Positions 27,408-35,996 of a stretch of DNA of 64,000 bases are shown one piece after another. Every line of letters starts with the position of its first letter. Positions within the stretch are counted from its first letter, which is position 1. The notes below the pieces were generated by a model that saw nothing but the letters and a program-made list of their open reading frames with translations, was not told the origin of the DNA and searched no databases. Source of the stretch: Mesonia sediminis (GTDB lineage: Bacteria; Bacteroidota; Bacteroidia; Flavobacteriales; Flavobacteriaceae); contig NZ_JBHULZ010000041.1 in assembly GCF_042684705.1 (NCBI RefSeq), positions 248,001 to 312,000 on the forward strand. The letters are read 5' to 3'. Position numbers and translations under genes: made by a program.

Positions 27408-28400
27408 ATGCCAAAGCAAAGAGTATTAATTACCGGTGCAGCTGGATTTTTAGGTTCGCATTTATGCGATAAGTTTATCCAAGAAGACTTTCACGTCATA
27501 GCAATGGATAACTTGATTACTGGCGATCTAAAGAATATAGAACACCTGTTTCATTTAGAGCAATTTGAGTTTTATCATCACGATGTTACCAAGTTTGTGC
27601 ACGTTCCAGGAAACTTAGATTATATTTTACACTTTGCTAGTCCGGCTAGCCCCATAGATTACCTTAAAATTCCCATACAAACCCTTAAAGTAGGTTCTTT
27701 GGGTACGCATAATTTATTAGGCTTAGCTAAAGAGAAAAAAGCAAGAATATTAATTGCCAGTACCTCAGAAGTTTATGGCGACCCGTTGGTACATCCGCAA
27801 AACGAGTCTTATTATGGTAATGTTAGCACCATTGGTCCGCGTGGGGTGTATGACGAAGCCAAGCGTTTTCAAGAGTCAATTACAATGGCTTATCACCGTT
27901 TTCACGGACTAGAAACGCGTATTGTAAGAATATTTAATACCTATGGTCCGCGAATGCGACTCAACGATGGTAGAGTAATTCCTGCTTTTATTGGTCAAGC
28001 CCTACGAGGAGAAGATCTCACTGTTTTTGGCGATGGTTCGCAAACGCGTTCATTTTGCTATGTAAGCGATCAAATAGAAGGAATTTATAGGTTGTTGCTA
28101 AGCGATTATGTATACCCCGTTAATATTGGTAATCCACACGAAATAAGCATTAAAGATTTTGCCGAAGAGATTATTAAACTCACCGGCACTAAACAAAAAG
28201 TAATTTATAAAGAATTACCTCAAGATGATCCCATGCAACGCCAACCCGATATAAGCTGTGCGAAGAAAATATTAGGTTGGGAGCCACAGGTAAATCGAGC
28301 CGAAGGAATGAAGATTACCTATGATTTCTTCAAAGGTTTGTCGCAAGATGAACTCACCAAAAAAGAACACAAAGATTTTGCTAAACATATTCGTAAATAA
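27408..28400 (+). CDS. uxs: UDP-glucuronate decarboxylase (UDP-xylose synthase)
   Basis: A 330-residue extended SDR protein. ITGAAGFLGSHLCD is at 8-21, HFASPASPIDYLK and STSEVYGDPLVHPQ match UXS, and the catalytic YDEAKR gives Y148 and K152. It would convert UDP-glucuronate from the preceding dehydrogenase to UDP-xylose. The last 30 residues are basic and hydrophilic and look unlike the core domain, but the length is normal. The next gene starts 11 bp later. Confidence 0.93.
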   Translation: MPKQRVLITGAAGFLGSHLCDKFIQEDFHVIAMDNLITGDLKNIEHLFHLEQFEFYHHDVTKFVHVPGNLDYILHFASPASPIDYLKIPIQTLKVGSLGTHNLLGLAKEKKARILIASTSEVYGDPLVHPQNESYYGNVSTIGPRGVYDEAKRFQESITMAYHRFHGLETRIVRIFNTYGPRMRLNDGRVIPAFIGQALRGEDLTVFGDGSQTRSFCYVSDQIEGIYRLLLSDYVYPVNIGNPHEISIKDFAEEIIKLTGTKQKVIYKELPQDDPMQRQPDISCAKKILGWEPQVNRAEGMKITYDFFKGLSQDELTKKEHKDFAKHIRK

Positions 28401-28411
28401 AGGTATAAAAA

Positions 28412-29764
28412 ATGAATAAAAGGCAAGGCAGATATTCACCTTATTTAAGGCCACTAACCTATATTATTGATGTGGGGTTTATTTTGGTCTTTGCCTTGAT
28501 TTTTAAATTTCAAGCGATTGATTTTTTAAACTTTACGCTATTTGTTTCGGTGGGGTGGCTGCTATTATCTGTAAATACAGGTTTTTATGAAGTCTACCGT
28601 TTTACAAAGGGTTTTCGAATACTCTCCAAATCATTGGTGCAAATTGGTTTATTTTCTCTAATTGTTTTTTCCTTTTTTGGTTTTTTTGAAGACCTTTCCA
28701 GACCAAGAATGATAATTTTTGAGTATCTAGCTTGCTTATATCTTAGTATCATAAGCGTAAAATTACTGGTTTTTTACTTGCTTAAACGTTACCGAAAATT
28801 TTTAGGTGGCAATTATAGAACCACTGTAATTCTTGGTAAAAATAAGCATACACAAGCCTTAAAGAAATTCTTTACATCCAATCCTTCTTATGGCTACCAT
28901 TGTAAAGGACTGCTACCTATTCAAGAAAAAGACAACTCGTTTGAAAAATGTTTAAAATTTATTATCGACAATAAGATCGATGAGATTTACTGTTCGGTAA
29001 CCTCTTTAAGTAATCAACAAATCAATGAGTTGATAGATTTTGCCGATAACAATTTAAAACAGCTAAAATTTTTACCCGATAATAAAGACGTCTATACCCG
29101 TCAATTAAAAATGGATTATTATGGGTATTTGCCCATCCTGTCATTACGTGACATTCCATTACAAGAACCCTTTAACCAACTTTTAAAACGTGTTTTCGAT
29201 ATTGTTTTTTCTCTTTTCGTAATCGTTTTTTTACTGTCTTGGTTAACGCCTATTTTAGCCATTTTTATCAAGTTAGGCTCAAAAGGACCAGTGTTTTTTA
29301 GGCAAAAACGCAACGGACTTAACTATAAAGAGTTTAACTGTTATAAATTCAGGTCGATGCGTGAAAATCCGCAAGCCGATTTACATCAGGTAAAACGCGG
29401 TGATAAACGCATTACGAGGGTGGGTAAGTTTTTACGAAAAACCAGTATGGATGAACTGCCCCAGTTCTACAATGTGCTTTTAGGCGATATGTCTGTAGTG
29501 GGACCACGTCCTCATATGGTGAGCCATACGCATATGTATGCAGAGCGAATAGATAAATTTATGGTGAGACACTTTATAAAGCCAGGTATAACAGGCTTGG
29601 CTCAAACCAGTGGTTTTAGAGGTGAAGTAGAAACCGAGAACGATATCATTAACCGTGTGAGATATGATATTTTTTATCTAGAAAATTGGTCACTTTTATT
29701 AGATCTTAAGATTATTTTTCAAACGGTTTATAATGCTATTCGAGGTGAAGATAAAGCCTACTAA
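28412..29764 (+). CDS. Undecaprenyl-phosphate sugar phosphotransferase (WcaJ/WbaP type)
   Basis: A 450-residue polyprenyl glycosylphosphotransferase. It has four N-terminal membrane helices (about 12-120), a Rossmann-like middle domain (about 135-245), another hydrophobic segment at about 262-290, and the C-terminal catalytic PGT domain. The catalytic part shows GPVFFRQKRNGLNYKEF, KFRSMRE, TRVGKFLRKTSMDELPQ, NVLLGDMSVVGPRP and PGITGLAQ. It starts a repeat unit by placing a sugar-1-phosphate, usually glucose, on undecaprenyl phosphate. It is the last plus-strand gene of the locus and converges with the glycosyltransferase gene next to it. Confidence 0.94.
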   Translation: MNKRQGRYSPYLRPLTYIIDVGFILVFALIFKFQAIDFLNFTLFVSVGWLLLSVNTGFYEVYRFTKGFRILSKSLVQIGLFSLIVFSFFGFFEDLSRPRMIIFEYLACLYLSIISVKLLVFYLLKRYRKFLGGNYRTTVILGKNKHTQALKKFFTSNPSYGYHCKGLLPIQEKDNSFEKCLKFIIDNKIDEIYCSVTSLSNQQINELIDFADNNLKQLKFLPDNKDVYTRQLKMDYYGYLPILSLRDIPLQEPFNQLLKRVFDIVFSLFVIVFLLSWLTPILAIFIKLGSKGPVFFRQKRNGLNYKEFNCYKFRSMRENPQADLHQVKRGDKRITRVGKFLRKTSMDELPQFYNVLLGDMSVVGPRPHMVSHTHMYAERIDKFMVRHFIKPGITGLAQTSGFRGEVETENDIINRVRYDIFYLENWSLLLDLKIIFQTVYNAIRGEDKAY

Positions 29765-29770
29765 ATAAGC

Positions 29771-30937
29771 TTATAATAGTTGAACTAGCGCATCCAGTTG
29801 AAGCTCTAGGTTAAAATGTTGAGCGGCGCTTTCGCGGATTTTTTCACTCATTTGTTTAAGCTCATTCTTTTTTAAATCTACAAGTAAGCGATTTAATGCT
29901 TGAAAGTCTCCCGGCTCAACCACATAACCCAATTGATAGTCTTGCACCACCTGCTCTCCTTCGCCACCGGCAAAATAAAGCATAGGTAGACCGCCTAATG
30001 CCATTTCATAAATTTTACTAGGTGTAGAGCCATAAATGGCACGGGTAAGCGGCACAATGGCTAAATCATAACTGCCAAGTTGCTTTAATAAATGCTTGCG
30101 AGATACCTCACCGTGGTAAAAGATAGGTTTGTCGCTATTTATTAAATAATCTTGCAAAGCCTGCTGCTCTGCACCGGCACCATAAATATGCAATTCGTGA
30201 TTACCCAGCTCAATATTTTTGCAAAGTTTTACAATCCCTTGTGCAATCCCCAGCAATCCTGCGTAAACAAGTTTTATGGGTTGTTCGACATCCGATTCAT
30301 CGCTATCAAAATTCAACCGACTAGCTTGTGGTAAATTGCGGTATAAAAAGGTTTGCTGTTTTGGGTTTACCTCAAGCACTCGCGCAATAATTTCTTTTGA
30401 TTGCCCTAAAACCAGGTGCGCTTTCTTGTAAATATAGCGCTCTAAACGCTCTAGTAATGTATACATTCGGCCTTTTTGAAGAGCACCCAATTCTAGACCT
30501 GCACTAGGCCAAAGATCAGAAACATTTAAAATCAACTTACGTTTGTTCCGATTAAAGAAAAACAATGCCGATGCCGATAGAATCAGCGGCGGACTTTGAA
30601 TAATAATTTTTTGAGCAAACTTTCCTGAATGTAGAAGCCTATAAACTCCTAAGCTAAATGAAAAAGAAAGCATAGCGAAAAGCCGTTTAAACTTTCGATT
30701 GGAATTGCTCGGGAAAATATACAATCGGGTAACGTGTATACCTTCATAATGCTCGGTGTGCATTAATTTTCCTCTATAACCTTCAAAGATTCTACCTTTT
30801 GGATAATTAGGAAGCGGACAAATAACCCGTACAGAATAGCCCCTTTTTTGAAGCCCGAGAGCTAGTTGGGCTATCCGATTGGAAGCCGCACCAGTTTCTG
30901 GCGGAAAATAATTGGTGATAAGGGTTATTGCTTTCAT
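29771..30937 (-). CDS. Glycosyltransferase family 4
   Basis: A 388-residue GT-B enzyme of the WcaI/WbuB-like group. The N-terminus has NYFPPETGAASNRIAQLA, followed by CPLPNYPKG and LNVSDLWP. The C-terminal domain has VYAGLLGIAQGI and PLTRAIYGSTPSKIYEMALGG, the glycine-rich E-containing donor site. It overlaps the upstream CapK-like gene by 4 bp, so the two form a small operon running towards the main locus. Sugar specificity is not evident. Confidence 0.87.
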   Translation of the reverse strand: MKAITLITNYFPPETGAASNRIAQLALGLQKRGYSVRVICPLPNYPKGRIFEGYRGKLMHTEHYEGIHVTRLYIFPSNSNRKFKRLFAMLSFSFSLGVYRLLHSGKFAQKIIIQSPPLILSASALFFFNRNKRKLILNVSDLWPSAGLELGALQKGRMYTLLERLERYIYKKAHLVLGQSKEIIARVLEVNPKQQTFLYRNLPQASRLNFDSDESDVEQPIKLVYAGLLGIAQGIVKLCKNIELGNHELHIYGAGAEQQALQDYLINSDKPIFYHGEVSRKHLLKQLGSYDLAIVPLTRAIYGSTPSKIYEMALGGLPMLYFAGGEGEQVVQDYQLGYVVEPGDFQALNRLLVDLKKNELKQMSEKIRESAAQHFNLELQLDALVQLL

Positions 30938-32241
30938 ACCAAAGATTCAAATTGCTTTAATTTGCCGCTTTTTTTTCGTTTTAAGAATTTTACGCGTTTT
31001 AAATTAAGGCGGAGTCCTTTTTCCAAGTATTTTTCGACGGCTTGCTTGATTTGATTTTGTTTTTCAATAGAAATATCCGCAACAGCGGCATAGGTAATTT
31101 CAAAGGTATCGGGGTGGGTTTGCTGTATAACAAATTCCTTTACATTGGTATCGTCTTCAATTATACTTTTGGTTACATAATAAAATGTGAGTCCGGGTAC
31201 CACTTTACCACTTGGCAAACGGGCAATATCATTTGTTCGTCCTACTAGACGTTCTAAATAAGCTTTTTTAGCATTGCTTTTTGGTGAAAGCACACCAATA
31301 TCGCCTAAATCGTACCTGATGAACGGGTGGGCCTTATTGAATAATGAACTTACAATAATGCGTCCTTCTTGGCCTGGAGGTAAAATGGCACCATTTTCAT
31401 CTACAATTTCAATATACAGCGTTTCGGTGTTTAACACCCATTGTGACTCCTGGTTTTGAAAAGCTATTAAATCGAGTTCGCTAGCACCATATTCGTTCAC
31501 TACGGGTACACCAAATTGATTCTCCAGTAATTGCTTGGTTTCGGGAAAAAGCATTTCACTGGTAACAATGCACACTTTTAAACTGGGACAAACCTTTTTT
31601 AATACGATATTTTTTTTTGCTAGGTATTTTGCAAACAGTTCGATAGAGCTAGTGTAACCGTTAATATAATCAAATGCTTTGCTATAAAACTTTGCAAGAA
31701 ATTCAGCTAACTTCTCTTCGTTTAAATCGAAAATAGGAAAGCGGTAGCGATTGGCGAACTTGTCTTTAATACGCTCTTTATAATATCCCATTTTCTCCAA
31801 AGGAATGCCGTAAAAACGGGCTTGTAACGATGTATTAAAATCTAGACCAAACCAACCAAAACGATTAAAAATAATTGCCCAAGTCATAGCATGACAAAAT
31901 TTATCTTTAGCAAAAACAAAGGGATGGCCACTAGATCCTGAGGTTTTATTGATGTATACATTTCTGGTGGTATAGGCTGTGCTAAGTCGCTCTTTTAGTG
32001 GGCGTTGTAAATCGGTTTTGGTTAAAATGGGCACATCTTCCCATCGATTTATCTTGTGCCTAGCAGTGTGTTCTTGATAAAAAGGAGTATGTTGTAGATG
32101 ATACTTTAAAATAGCTTGTTTTTGCTTTTCAAGAAATGATTCGTACTCTTCTTCTGGTATAGACTGAATATAATTTAAGTGTTTTTGAGCCTGCTCAATT
32201 GGAAATCCTTTAACTTTTAATATGGCGTCAAACCAGTTCAA
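30934..32241 (-). CDS. Phenylacetate-CoA ligase family protein (CapK/PaaK-like)
   Basis: A 435-residue adenylate-forming enzyme. The P-loop block NKTSGSSGHPFVF and the later VNEYGASE and RYDLGDIG are the ANL superfamily motifs, and the C-terminal region with RTNDIARLPSGKVV matches the CapK/PaaK group. CapK-like proteins in polysaccharide loci are poorly understood; they may activate a carboxylic acid that decorates a sugar. It is coupled to a glycosyltransferase by a 4-bp overlap, supporting a role in glycan synthesis rather than phenylacetate breakdown. Confidence 0.86.
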   Translation of the reverse strand: MNWFDAILKVKGFPIEQAQKHLNYIQSIPEEEYESFLEKQKQAILKYHLQHTPFYQEHTARHKINRWEDVPILTKTDLQRPLKERLSTAYTTRNVYINKTSGSSGHPFVFAKDKFCHAMTWAIIFNRFGWFGLDFNTSLQARFYGIPLEKMGYYKERIKDKFANRYRFPIFDLNEEKLAEFLAKFYSKAFDYINGYTSSIELFAKYLAKKNIVLKKVCPSLKVCIVTSEMLFPETKQLLENQFGVPVVNEYGASELDLIAFQNQESQWVLNTETLYIEIVDENGAILPPGQEGRIIVSSLFNKAHPFIRYDLGDIGVLSPKSNAKKAYLERLVGRTNDIARLPSGKVVPGLTFYYVTKSIIEDDTNVKEFVIQQTHPDTFEITYAAVADISIEKQNQIKQAVEKYLEKGLRLNLKRVKFLKRKKSGKLKQFESLV

Positions 32242-32288
32242 ACTACTTATTTTTTAGAAAAACATTAGGGCGTCAATTTACAAACAAT

Positions 32289-32296
32289 TATTTTTG
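32289..32296 (+). promoter_or_regulatory. -7 promoter element of purD
   Basis: TATTTTTG fits TAnnTTTG. Transcription should begin near 32303, which places the TTG at 32294 and ATG at 32297 outside the message and supports ATG 32321 as the purD start. Confidence 0.55.
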
Positions 32297-32320
32297 ATGC
32301 CACACACAAAAACAAACAAA

Positions 32321-33592
32321 ATGAATATTTTAATAATTGGTTCTGGAGGAAGGGAGCACGCGTTTGCATATCAAATAGCAAAAAGCAAATTATGCGATCA
32401 GCTTTTCGTCGCACCAGGAAACGCCGGAACAGCCAAAATTGCTACCAATGTTGCCTTAAATGTAAATGATTTTGAAGCGGTTAAAGATTTGGTTTTAAGC
32501 AAAGACATTCAGTTGGTCGTTGTTGGACCAGAAGACCCATTGGTAAATGGTATTTATGACTTCTTTAAAGAAGATACGGCTTTGCGCGATATTCTTTTTG
32601 TGGGTCCGTCAAAAAAAGGAGCTCTATTGGAGGGGAGTAAAGAACGCGCCAAAGAGTTTATGGCTATGCACAATATACCCACCGCAGCTTACCAAAGCTT
32701 TACAAGTGAAAGCCTGGCGGCAGGGAAGCAGTTTTTAACCGAATTGGATGCGCCTTATGTTTTAAAAGCAGATGGTTTAGCAGCTGGTAAGGGAGTTTTG
32801 ATTTTAGACGATTTGCAAGATGCTCAAGATGAACTAGAGAACATGTTAAGTGGTAAGTTTGGGCAAGCTAGTGAAACCGTGGTTATTGAAGAATTTCTGT
32901 CGGGTATAGAATTAAGTGTGTTTGTTTTGACAGATGGTAAAGATTATAAAATATTGCCTACTGCAAAAGATTATAAGCGTATTGGAGAAGGAGATACTGG
33001 TCTTAATACCGGTGGTATGGGAGCTATTTCTCCTGTTCCTTTTGCCGATGATGCTTTTATGCAAAAAATAGAAGAGCGTATTGTTAAACCAACCGTAGAA
33101 GGTATTAAGAAAGAAAACATAGCCTATACAGGTTTTATTTTTATAGGACTAATAAAAGTAGGAGATGAGCCTTTTGTAATTGAATATAATGTGCGTATGG
33201 GTGATCCCGAAACCGAAGTGGTACTCCCCCGAATAAACACAGATCTTGTTGAGTTGTTGCAAGCTGCCGCTAAGCAAGAATTAAAAGATATTGAATTAGA
33301 GGTGAACCCAGATACAGCAGCTACGGTTATGCTGGTTTCAGGTGGGTATCCCGAAGCTTATGAAAAAGGAAAAGTAATTACAGGAATTGATGAGGTAAAA
33401 GAATCAATTGTATTTCACGCCGGCACTAAAATGAGCAAAGATGAACTGCAAACCAATGGTGGCCGCGTGATCGCTTTAACTTCATTTGGAGAGAACTTTA
33501 ATGCAGCACTAAAAAAATCTTACCAAAGTGCACAAAAACTACACTTTGATAAGATGTATTATAGAAAAGATTTAGGGAAAGACCTCAATTAA
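32321..33592 (+). CDS. purD: Phosphoribosylamine-glycine ligase (GAR synthetase)
   Basis: A 423-residue ATP-grasp enzyme of de novo purine synthesis: phosphoribosylamine plus glycine and ATP give GAR. Landmarks are ILIIGSGGREHAFA at the N-terminus, VVGPEDPLVNGI, LKADGLAAGKGVLI, the GMGAISPVP block, and EYNVRMGDPETEVVLPR. I chose ATG 32321 over upstream in-frame starts on promoter position and family N-terminus. The stop codon overlaps the stop of the convergent gene, and both ends lie in one palindrome (33571-33613). Confidence 0.97.
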   Translation: MNILIIGSGGREHAFAYQIAKSKLCDQLFVAPGNAGTAKIATNVALNVNDFEAVKDLVLSKDIQLVVVGPEDPLVNGIYDFFKEDTALRDILFVGPSKKGALLEGSKERAKEFMAMHNIPTAAYQSFTSESLAAGKQFLTELDAPYVLKADGLAAGKGVLILDDLQDAQDELENMLSGKFGQASETVVIEEFLSGIELSVFVLTDGKDYKILPTAKDYKRIGEGDTGLNTGGMGAISPVPFADDAFMQKIEERIVKPTVEGIKKENIAYTGFIFIGLIKVGDEPFVIEYNVRMGDPETEVVLPRINTDLVELLQAAAKQELKDIELEVNPDTAATVMLVSGGYPEAYEKGKVITGIDEVKESIVFHAGTKMSKDELQTNGGRVIALTSFGENFNAALKKSYQSAQKLHFDKMYYRKDLGKDLN

Positions 33593-33613
33593 TATTGAGC
33601 GTCTTTTCCTAAA
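33571..33613. terminator. Long hairpin shared by the 3' ends of purD and the convergent gene
   Basis: Arms 33571-33589 and 33594-33613 form about 19 pairs with one G-T wobble and one bulged base (C600), around a TAAT loop. Flanks are A-rich on the plus strand after it, and T-rich for minus-strand transcripts. It overlaps both stop codons, so it is at once coding sequence and a likely terminator, strongest for the minus-strand gene. Confidence 0.65.
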
Positions 33614-33834
33614 AAAGAATGCGCTTTAACGCTGCGGTCTTCGGTATCATTTTGGTTAAATTTCTTTAATTGCATCATCCAGTAACCAAAGGCCACGGCG
33701 GCTATAAGCATAAATAACCAGTTTACTCCATTCGCTAAAAACCAATTTTCTAATTCTAAATCGGCTAAAGCATAAAAAGGAAGAAACAATACGTCTTCAA
33801 ATAAAGAAGCTATAAATTGAAAAAAATCTTTCAT
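33589..33834 (-). CDS. Small membrane protein, DUF6341-like
   Basis: An 81-residue protein with an amphipathic N-terminus (MKDFFQFIASLFEDVLFLPFYALADLELENW) split by a WF pair, and one membrane helix at about 38-57 (NWLFMLIAAVAFGYWMMQL), then a polar tail. I recall this as the DUF6341 family of Flavobacteriaceae, sometimes wrongly labelled uracil phosphoribosyltransferase because of its neighbourhood; that label has no support in the sequence. Its position between purD and the DUF6427 gene is, from memory, conserved. Function is unknown. Confidence 0.7.
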   Translation of the reverse strand: MKDFFQFIASLFEDVLFLPFYALADLELENWFLANGVNWLFMLIAAVAFGYWMMQLKKFNQNDTEDRSVKAHSFLGKDAQY

Positions 33835-33860
33835 CGTAAAAATTGTTGTATTACTTTATA

Positions 33861-33868
33861 CAAAAGTA
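33861..33868 (-). promoter_or_regulatory. -7 promoter element of the DUF6341-like gene
   Basis: On the minus strand this reads TACTTTTG, fitting TAnnTTTG, 26 bp before the start codon at 33834. No clear -33 element. Confidence 0.4.
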
Positions 33869-33880
33869 CTAAAATTAGCC

Positions 33881-34801
33881 ATGTTAACAAGCTTTTTTAA
33901 AAATTCTAAACCCATAAACTTTCTGGTTTTATTGGTGTTGCTTTTGGGGCAATATTTAGCAGCACAAAAACATGAAATGGAGGGAAGCCAAACCTGGCTG
34001 AACTATTTATTGCCAGTAGTTGGTTTTTTAGGATTGGTAGTTGCTTTTTTATACCTGAATGCAGTGGTGAAAACCAAGGCATTTGCACAAAAAAACACCT
34101 ACGCCGTACTTATTTTTGTACTCGGGATAGCCTGTTTTTATCCCATCTTTAACGATCATCAAGCTTTACTGGCTTATGGTTTTTGGATGATTGCTTTACG
34201 TATTTTATTTGGCATGCAAGATGTGCAGCATTTTGGTAAGAAGCTATTCGATTTGTCATTTTTTCTAGTCATTGCGGCAACTTTTAATCCACAGCTTTAT
34301 GTTTATTTACTTTTTGCTTATTTGAGTATTCTGTTTTTTAGTCCGAATCAAATTACCCATTATTTTATTCCAATCTTGGCTTGCTTAGCGGTCTGGCTAA
34401 TTGTATTGGCCATTTCTTTGTTGGGGTATGATGATACCCGATTGCTATTGTGGCCGGAATGGACTATCAATTTTGAGTGGAAGAATGATTTAAACTTTAT
34501 CTTTCCACTGGGTTTGATGGGTTTTTTACTATTGCTAGGATTTTTTGGCCTGCTCGCTGCCATACAGAAGAGTCAGAGTAGTCAAAAAATATATTATCGA
34601 TTGGTCTTATTGCTTTTGATGTTTGGTGGATTTATAGCGGTTTTCCAAGAGCAATTTCTTATCCAGAACTTTATTTATTTGTTTTTACCCTTGGTTTTAA
34701 TGGCATCAATTTGGGTTACCCAAACAAAAACCAAGTGGAAAAGTGAAAGTGTGCTCCTTTTTTTAACTATATTAGGCTTGGCTTATAATTTCTTTATATG
34801 A
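33881..34801 (+). CDS. DUF6427 family integral membrane protein
   Basis: A 306-residue protein with about 9-10 membrane helices and almost no soluble part. The N-terminal LTSFFKNSKPINFLVLLVLL is what I recall of the DUF6427 family of flavobacteria. A short motif YGFWMIALRILFGMQ and a loop rich in W and D/E (LWPEWTINFEW) lie between helices. No transporter signature is visible. The stop overlaps the following ATG (ATGA), so the next gene is probably translationally coupled. Function is unknown. Confidence 0.72.
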   Translation: MLTSFFKNSKPINFLVLLVLLLGQYLAAQKHEMEGSQTWLNYLLPVVGFLGLVVAFLYLNAVVKTKAFAQKNTYAVLIFVLGIACFYPIFNDHQALLAYGFWMIALRILFGMQDVQHFGKKLFDLSFFLVIAATFNPQLYVYLLFAYLSILFFSPNQITHYFIPILACLAVWLIVLAISLLGYDDTRLLLWPEWTINFEWKNDLNFIFPLGLMGFLLLLGFFGLLAAIQKSQSSQKIYYRLVLLLLMFGGFIAVFQEQFLIQNFIYLFLPLVLMASIWVTQTKTKWKSESVLLFLTILGLAYNFFI

Positions 34802-35433
34802 TCGACGAGGCTTTCATTGCCGAGCAGTTAAAAAATCGATGGGATTACCCCTACCAGTGGTTACGCAAACAAAATGACCACTGGGACGCCATGACTAATT
34901 TTATTTATAAAACACCAGTTTGGCAGGAGCTTATAGAGCTTATAAAACTTAGTGTAGACGCTTATGAGGTGGATAAGCGCGAGTTGTTTTACTACGCCGC
35001 TAATCGCTGGTATAATTTCTGGAGTGCAATGCTAGTAGAACGCTTATTTTGCCAATCAGAATTTGTAGTTCCAGCATTAAATCACAAAAACAGATTGGTC
35101 GATTTTAGCCTTTACGGAATAGATTTTGACCACAAAACCAGTATTTTTCCTAAAAAATACAAATCTACCTTGTATTACGCCCAAAAGCATAAAGCAGATT
35201 TAATTTATTGGCTGTACCAAAATCAAAGTCAGCAACAGCGAAAACATCTTGCCAACCGATTGTTTATAGTAGTGCATAATCAAGATGGTGAACACTGGAA
35301 ACTCAAAGCTGATTTACCTAAACTTAAAAAAGCAGTTTTTAAGTACTTAAGTACATTCTCAAAAGAGAACTTAGTATTGGTAGACCTGGAAAACCATAAA
35401 GCTTGGTCCGATATTATTTGGGTTACGGAATAA
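34798..35433 (+). CDS. Uncharacterised 211-residue protein, coupled to the DUF6427 gene
   Basis: A soluble, slightly basic protein of 211 residues that I do not recognise. Tryptophan and tyrosine are frequent (RWDYPYQWL, AANRWYNFWSAMLVERLF). The middle block LVDFSLYGIDFDHKTS has an acidic residue followed after nine residues by DHK, which is compatible with the D...(D/E)xK core of the PD-(D/E)XK nuclease superfamily, and the following helices (AQKHKADLIYWLY) would fit too. That reading is inference only. It overlaps the membrane-protein gene by 4 bp, so it is more likely a conserved partner of that gene than part of a restriction system. Confidence 0.6.
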   Translation: MIDEAFIAEQLKNRWDYPYQWLRKQNDHWDAMTNFIYKTPVWQELIELIKLSVDAYEVDKRELFYYAANRWYNFWSAMLVERLFCQSEFVVPALNHKNRLVDFSLYGIDFDHKTSIFPKKYKSTLYYAQKHKADLIYWLYQNQSQQQRKHLANRLFIVVHNQDGEHWKLKADLPKLKKAVFKYLSTFSKENLVLVDLENHKAWSDIIWVTE

Positions 35434-35700
35434 ACTATCCCATAGGCTAGAGCCAAATAGGTAGAGTGTAGCGCTTACCGAATTTAGTTTTTCAGCGAGT
35501 AACCTGCTAAAACTTACCTTAGCAATGCTGTTTTTTTATTAGCAAAAAAATATCTGAAGCATCTGTATTACTAATTTAGTGTTTAAATATACATACTCCC
35601 AGTCAAACCAATACTAAAGCCGTACTGGCTCAAGGCTCATTCTATATTGAATCTATGGCGAATGTACCTTTTTCCACTATTTAGTGGACTCATGGTAGGT

Positions 35701-35722
35701 CTCACTGTGGACTCACTGTGGA
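35701..35722. repeat. Tandem 11-bp repeat (two copies)
   Basis: CTCACTGTGGA occurs twice head to tail, followed by a partial third copy (CTCA) and preceded by a diverged one (CTCATGGTAGGT). It lies in the loop of the larger inverted-repeat structure. Confidence 0.75.
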
Positions 35723-35746
35723 CTCAGTACGGGTTTTCTTAGTAGT

Positions 35747-35797
35747 TGGTATGTTGTCTGCTGGCTTTAAATATCCAGCAAAATAGCAACCATACCA
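35747..35797. repeat. Two-step hairpin in intergenic region
   Basis: Outer arms TGGTATGTTG (35747-35756) and CAACCATACCA (35787-35797) pair with one bulge; inner arms GCTGG (35760-35764) and CCAGC (35775-35779) pair around a 10-nt AT-rich loop. The left outer arm can instead pair with upstream sequence (35592-35611), so two folds compete. Confidence 0.55.
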
Positions 35798-35970
35798 TTA
35801 TTTGGTAATTCAAGCAGTTTCCTCAAACAACAAATGGTAAAAATTCTATTTGAAGAAAATAGTTCAACTACAATTAGTTAAATAATATGATTCCGAATTT
35901 GAACTGGGTAGGGCATTAAGATTAAACAAAACAATTTCTGGTTTAAACCCAAGTTTTAGAATTGATCGGG

Positions 35971-35978
35971 TATTTTTG
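35971..35978 (+). promoter_or_regulatory. -7 promoter element of the methyltransferase gene
   Basis: TATTTTTG fits TAnnTTTG and stands 18 bp before the GTG start at 35997. Confidence 0.5.
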
Positions 35979-35996
35979 CATTTAAATTTTTGATGC

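Larger units (their letters stand above)
35434..35996. other. 563-bp structured intergenic region before the methyltransferase gene
   Basis: No gene is seen. The region contains a long-range imperfect helix (35592-35627 with 35725-35753), a perfect small palindrome CCACTATTTAGTGG at 35673-35686, an 11-bp tandem duplication at 35701-35722, a hairpin at 35747-35797 and a short stem at 35793-35807. The rest is plain AT-rich sequence with a -7 promoter element at 35971-35978. It could be a MITE-like remnant or a structured transcript. Confidence 0.55.

Noticed and set aside
33589..33834. Label as uracil phosphoribosyltransferase for the 81-residue gene
   Set aside because: It has a membrane helix and no PRPP-binding motif; the label would only come from transferred annotation.
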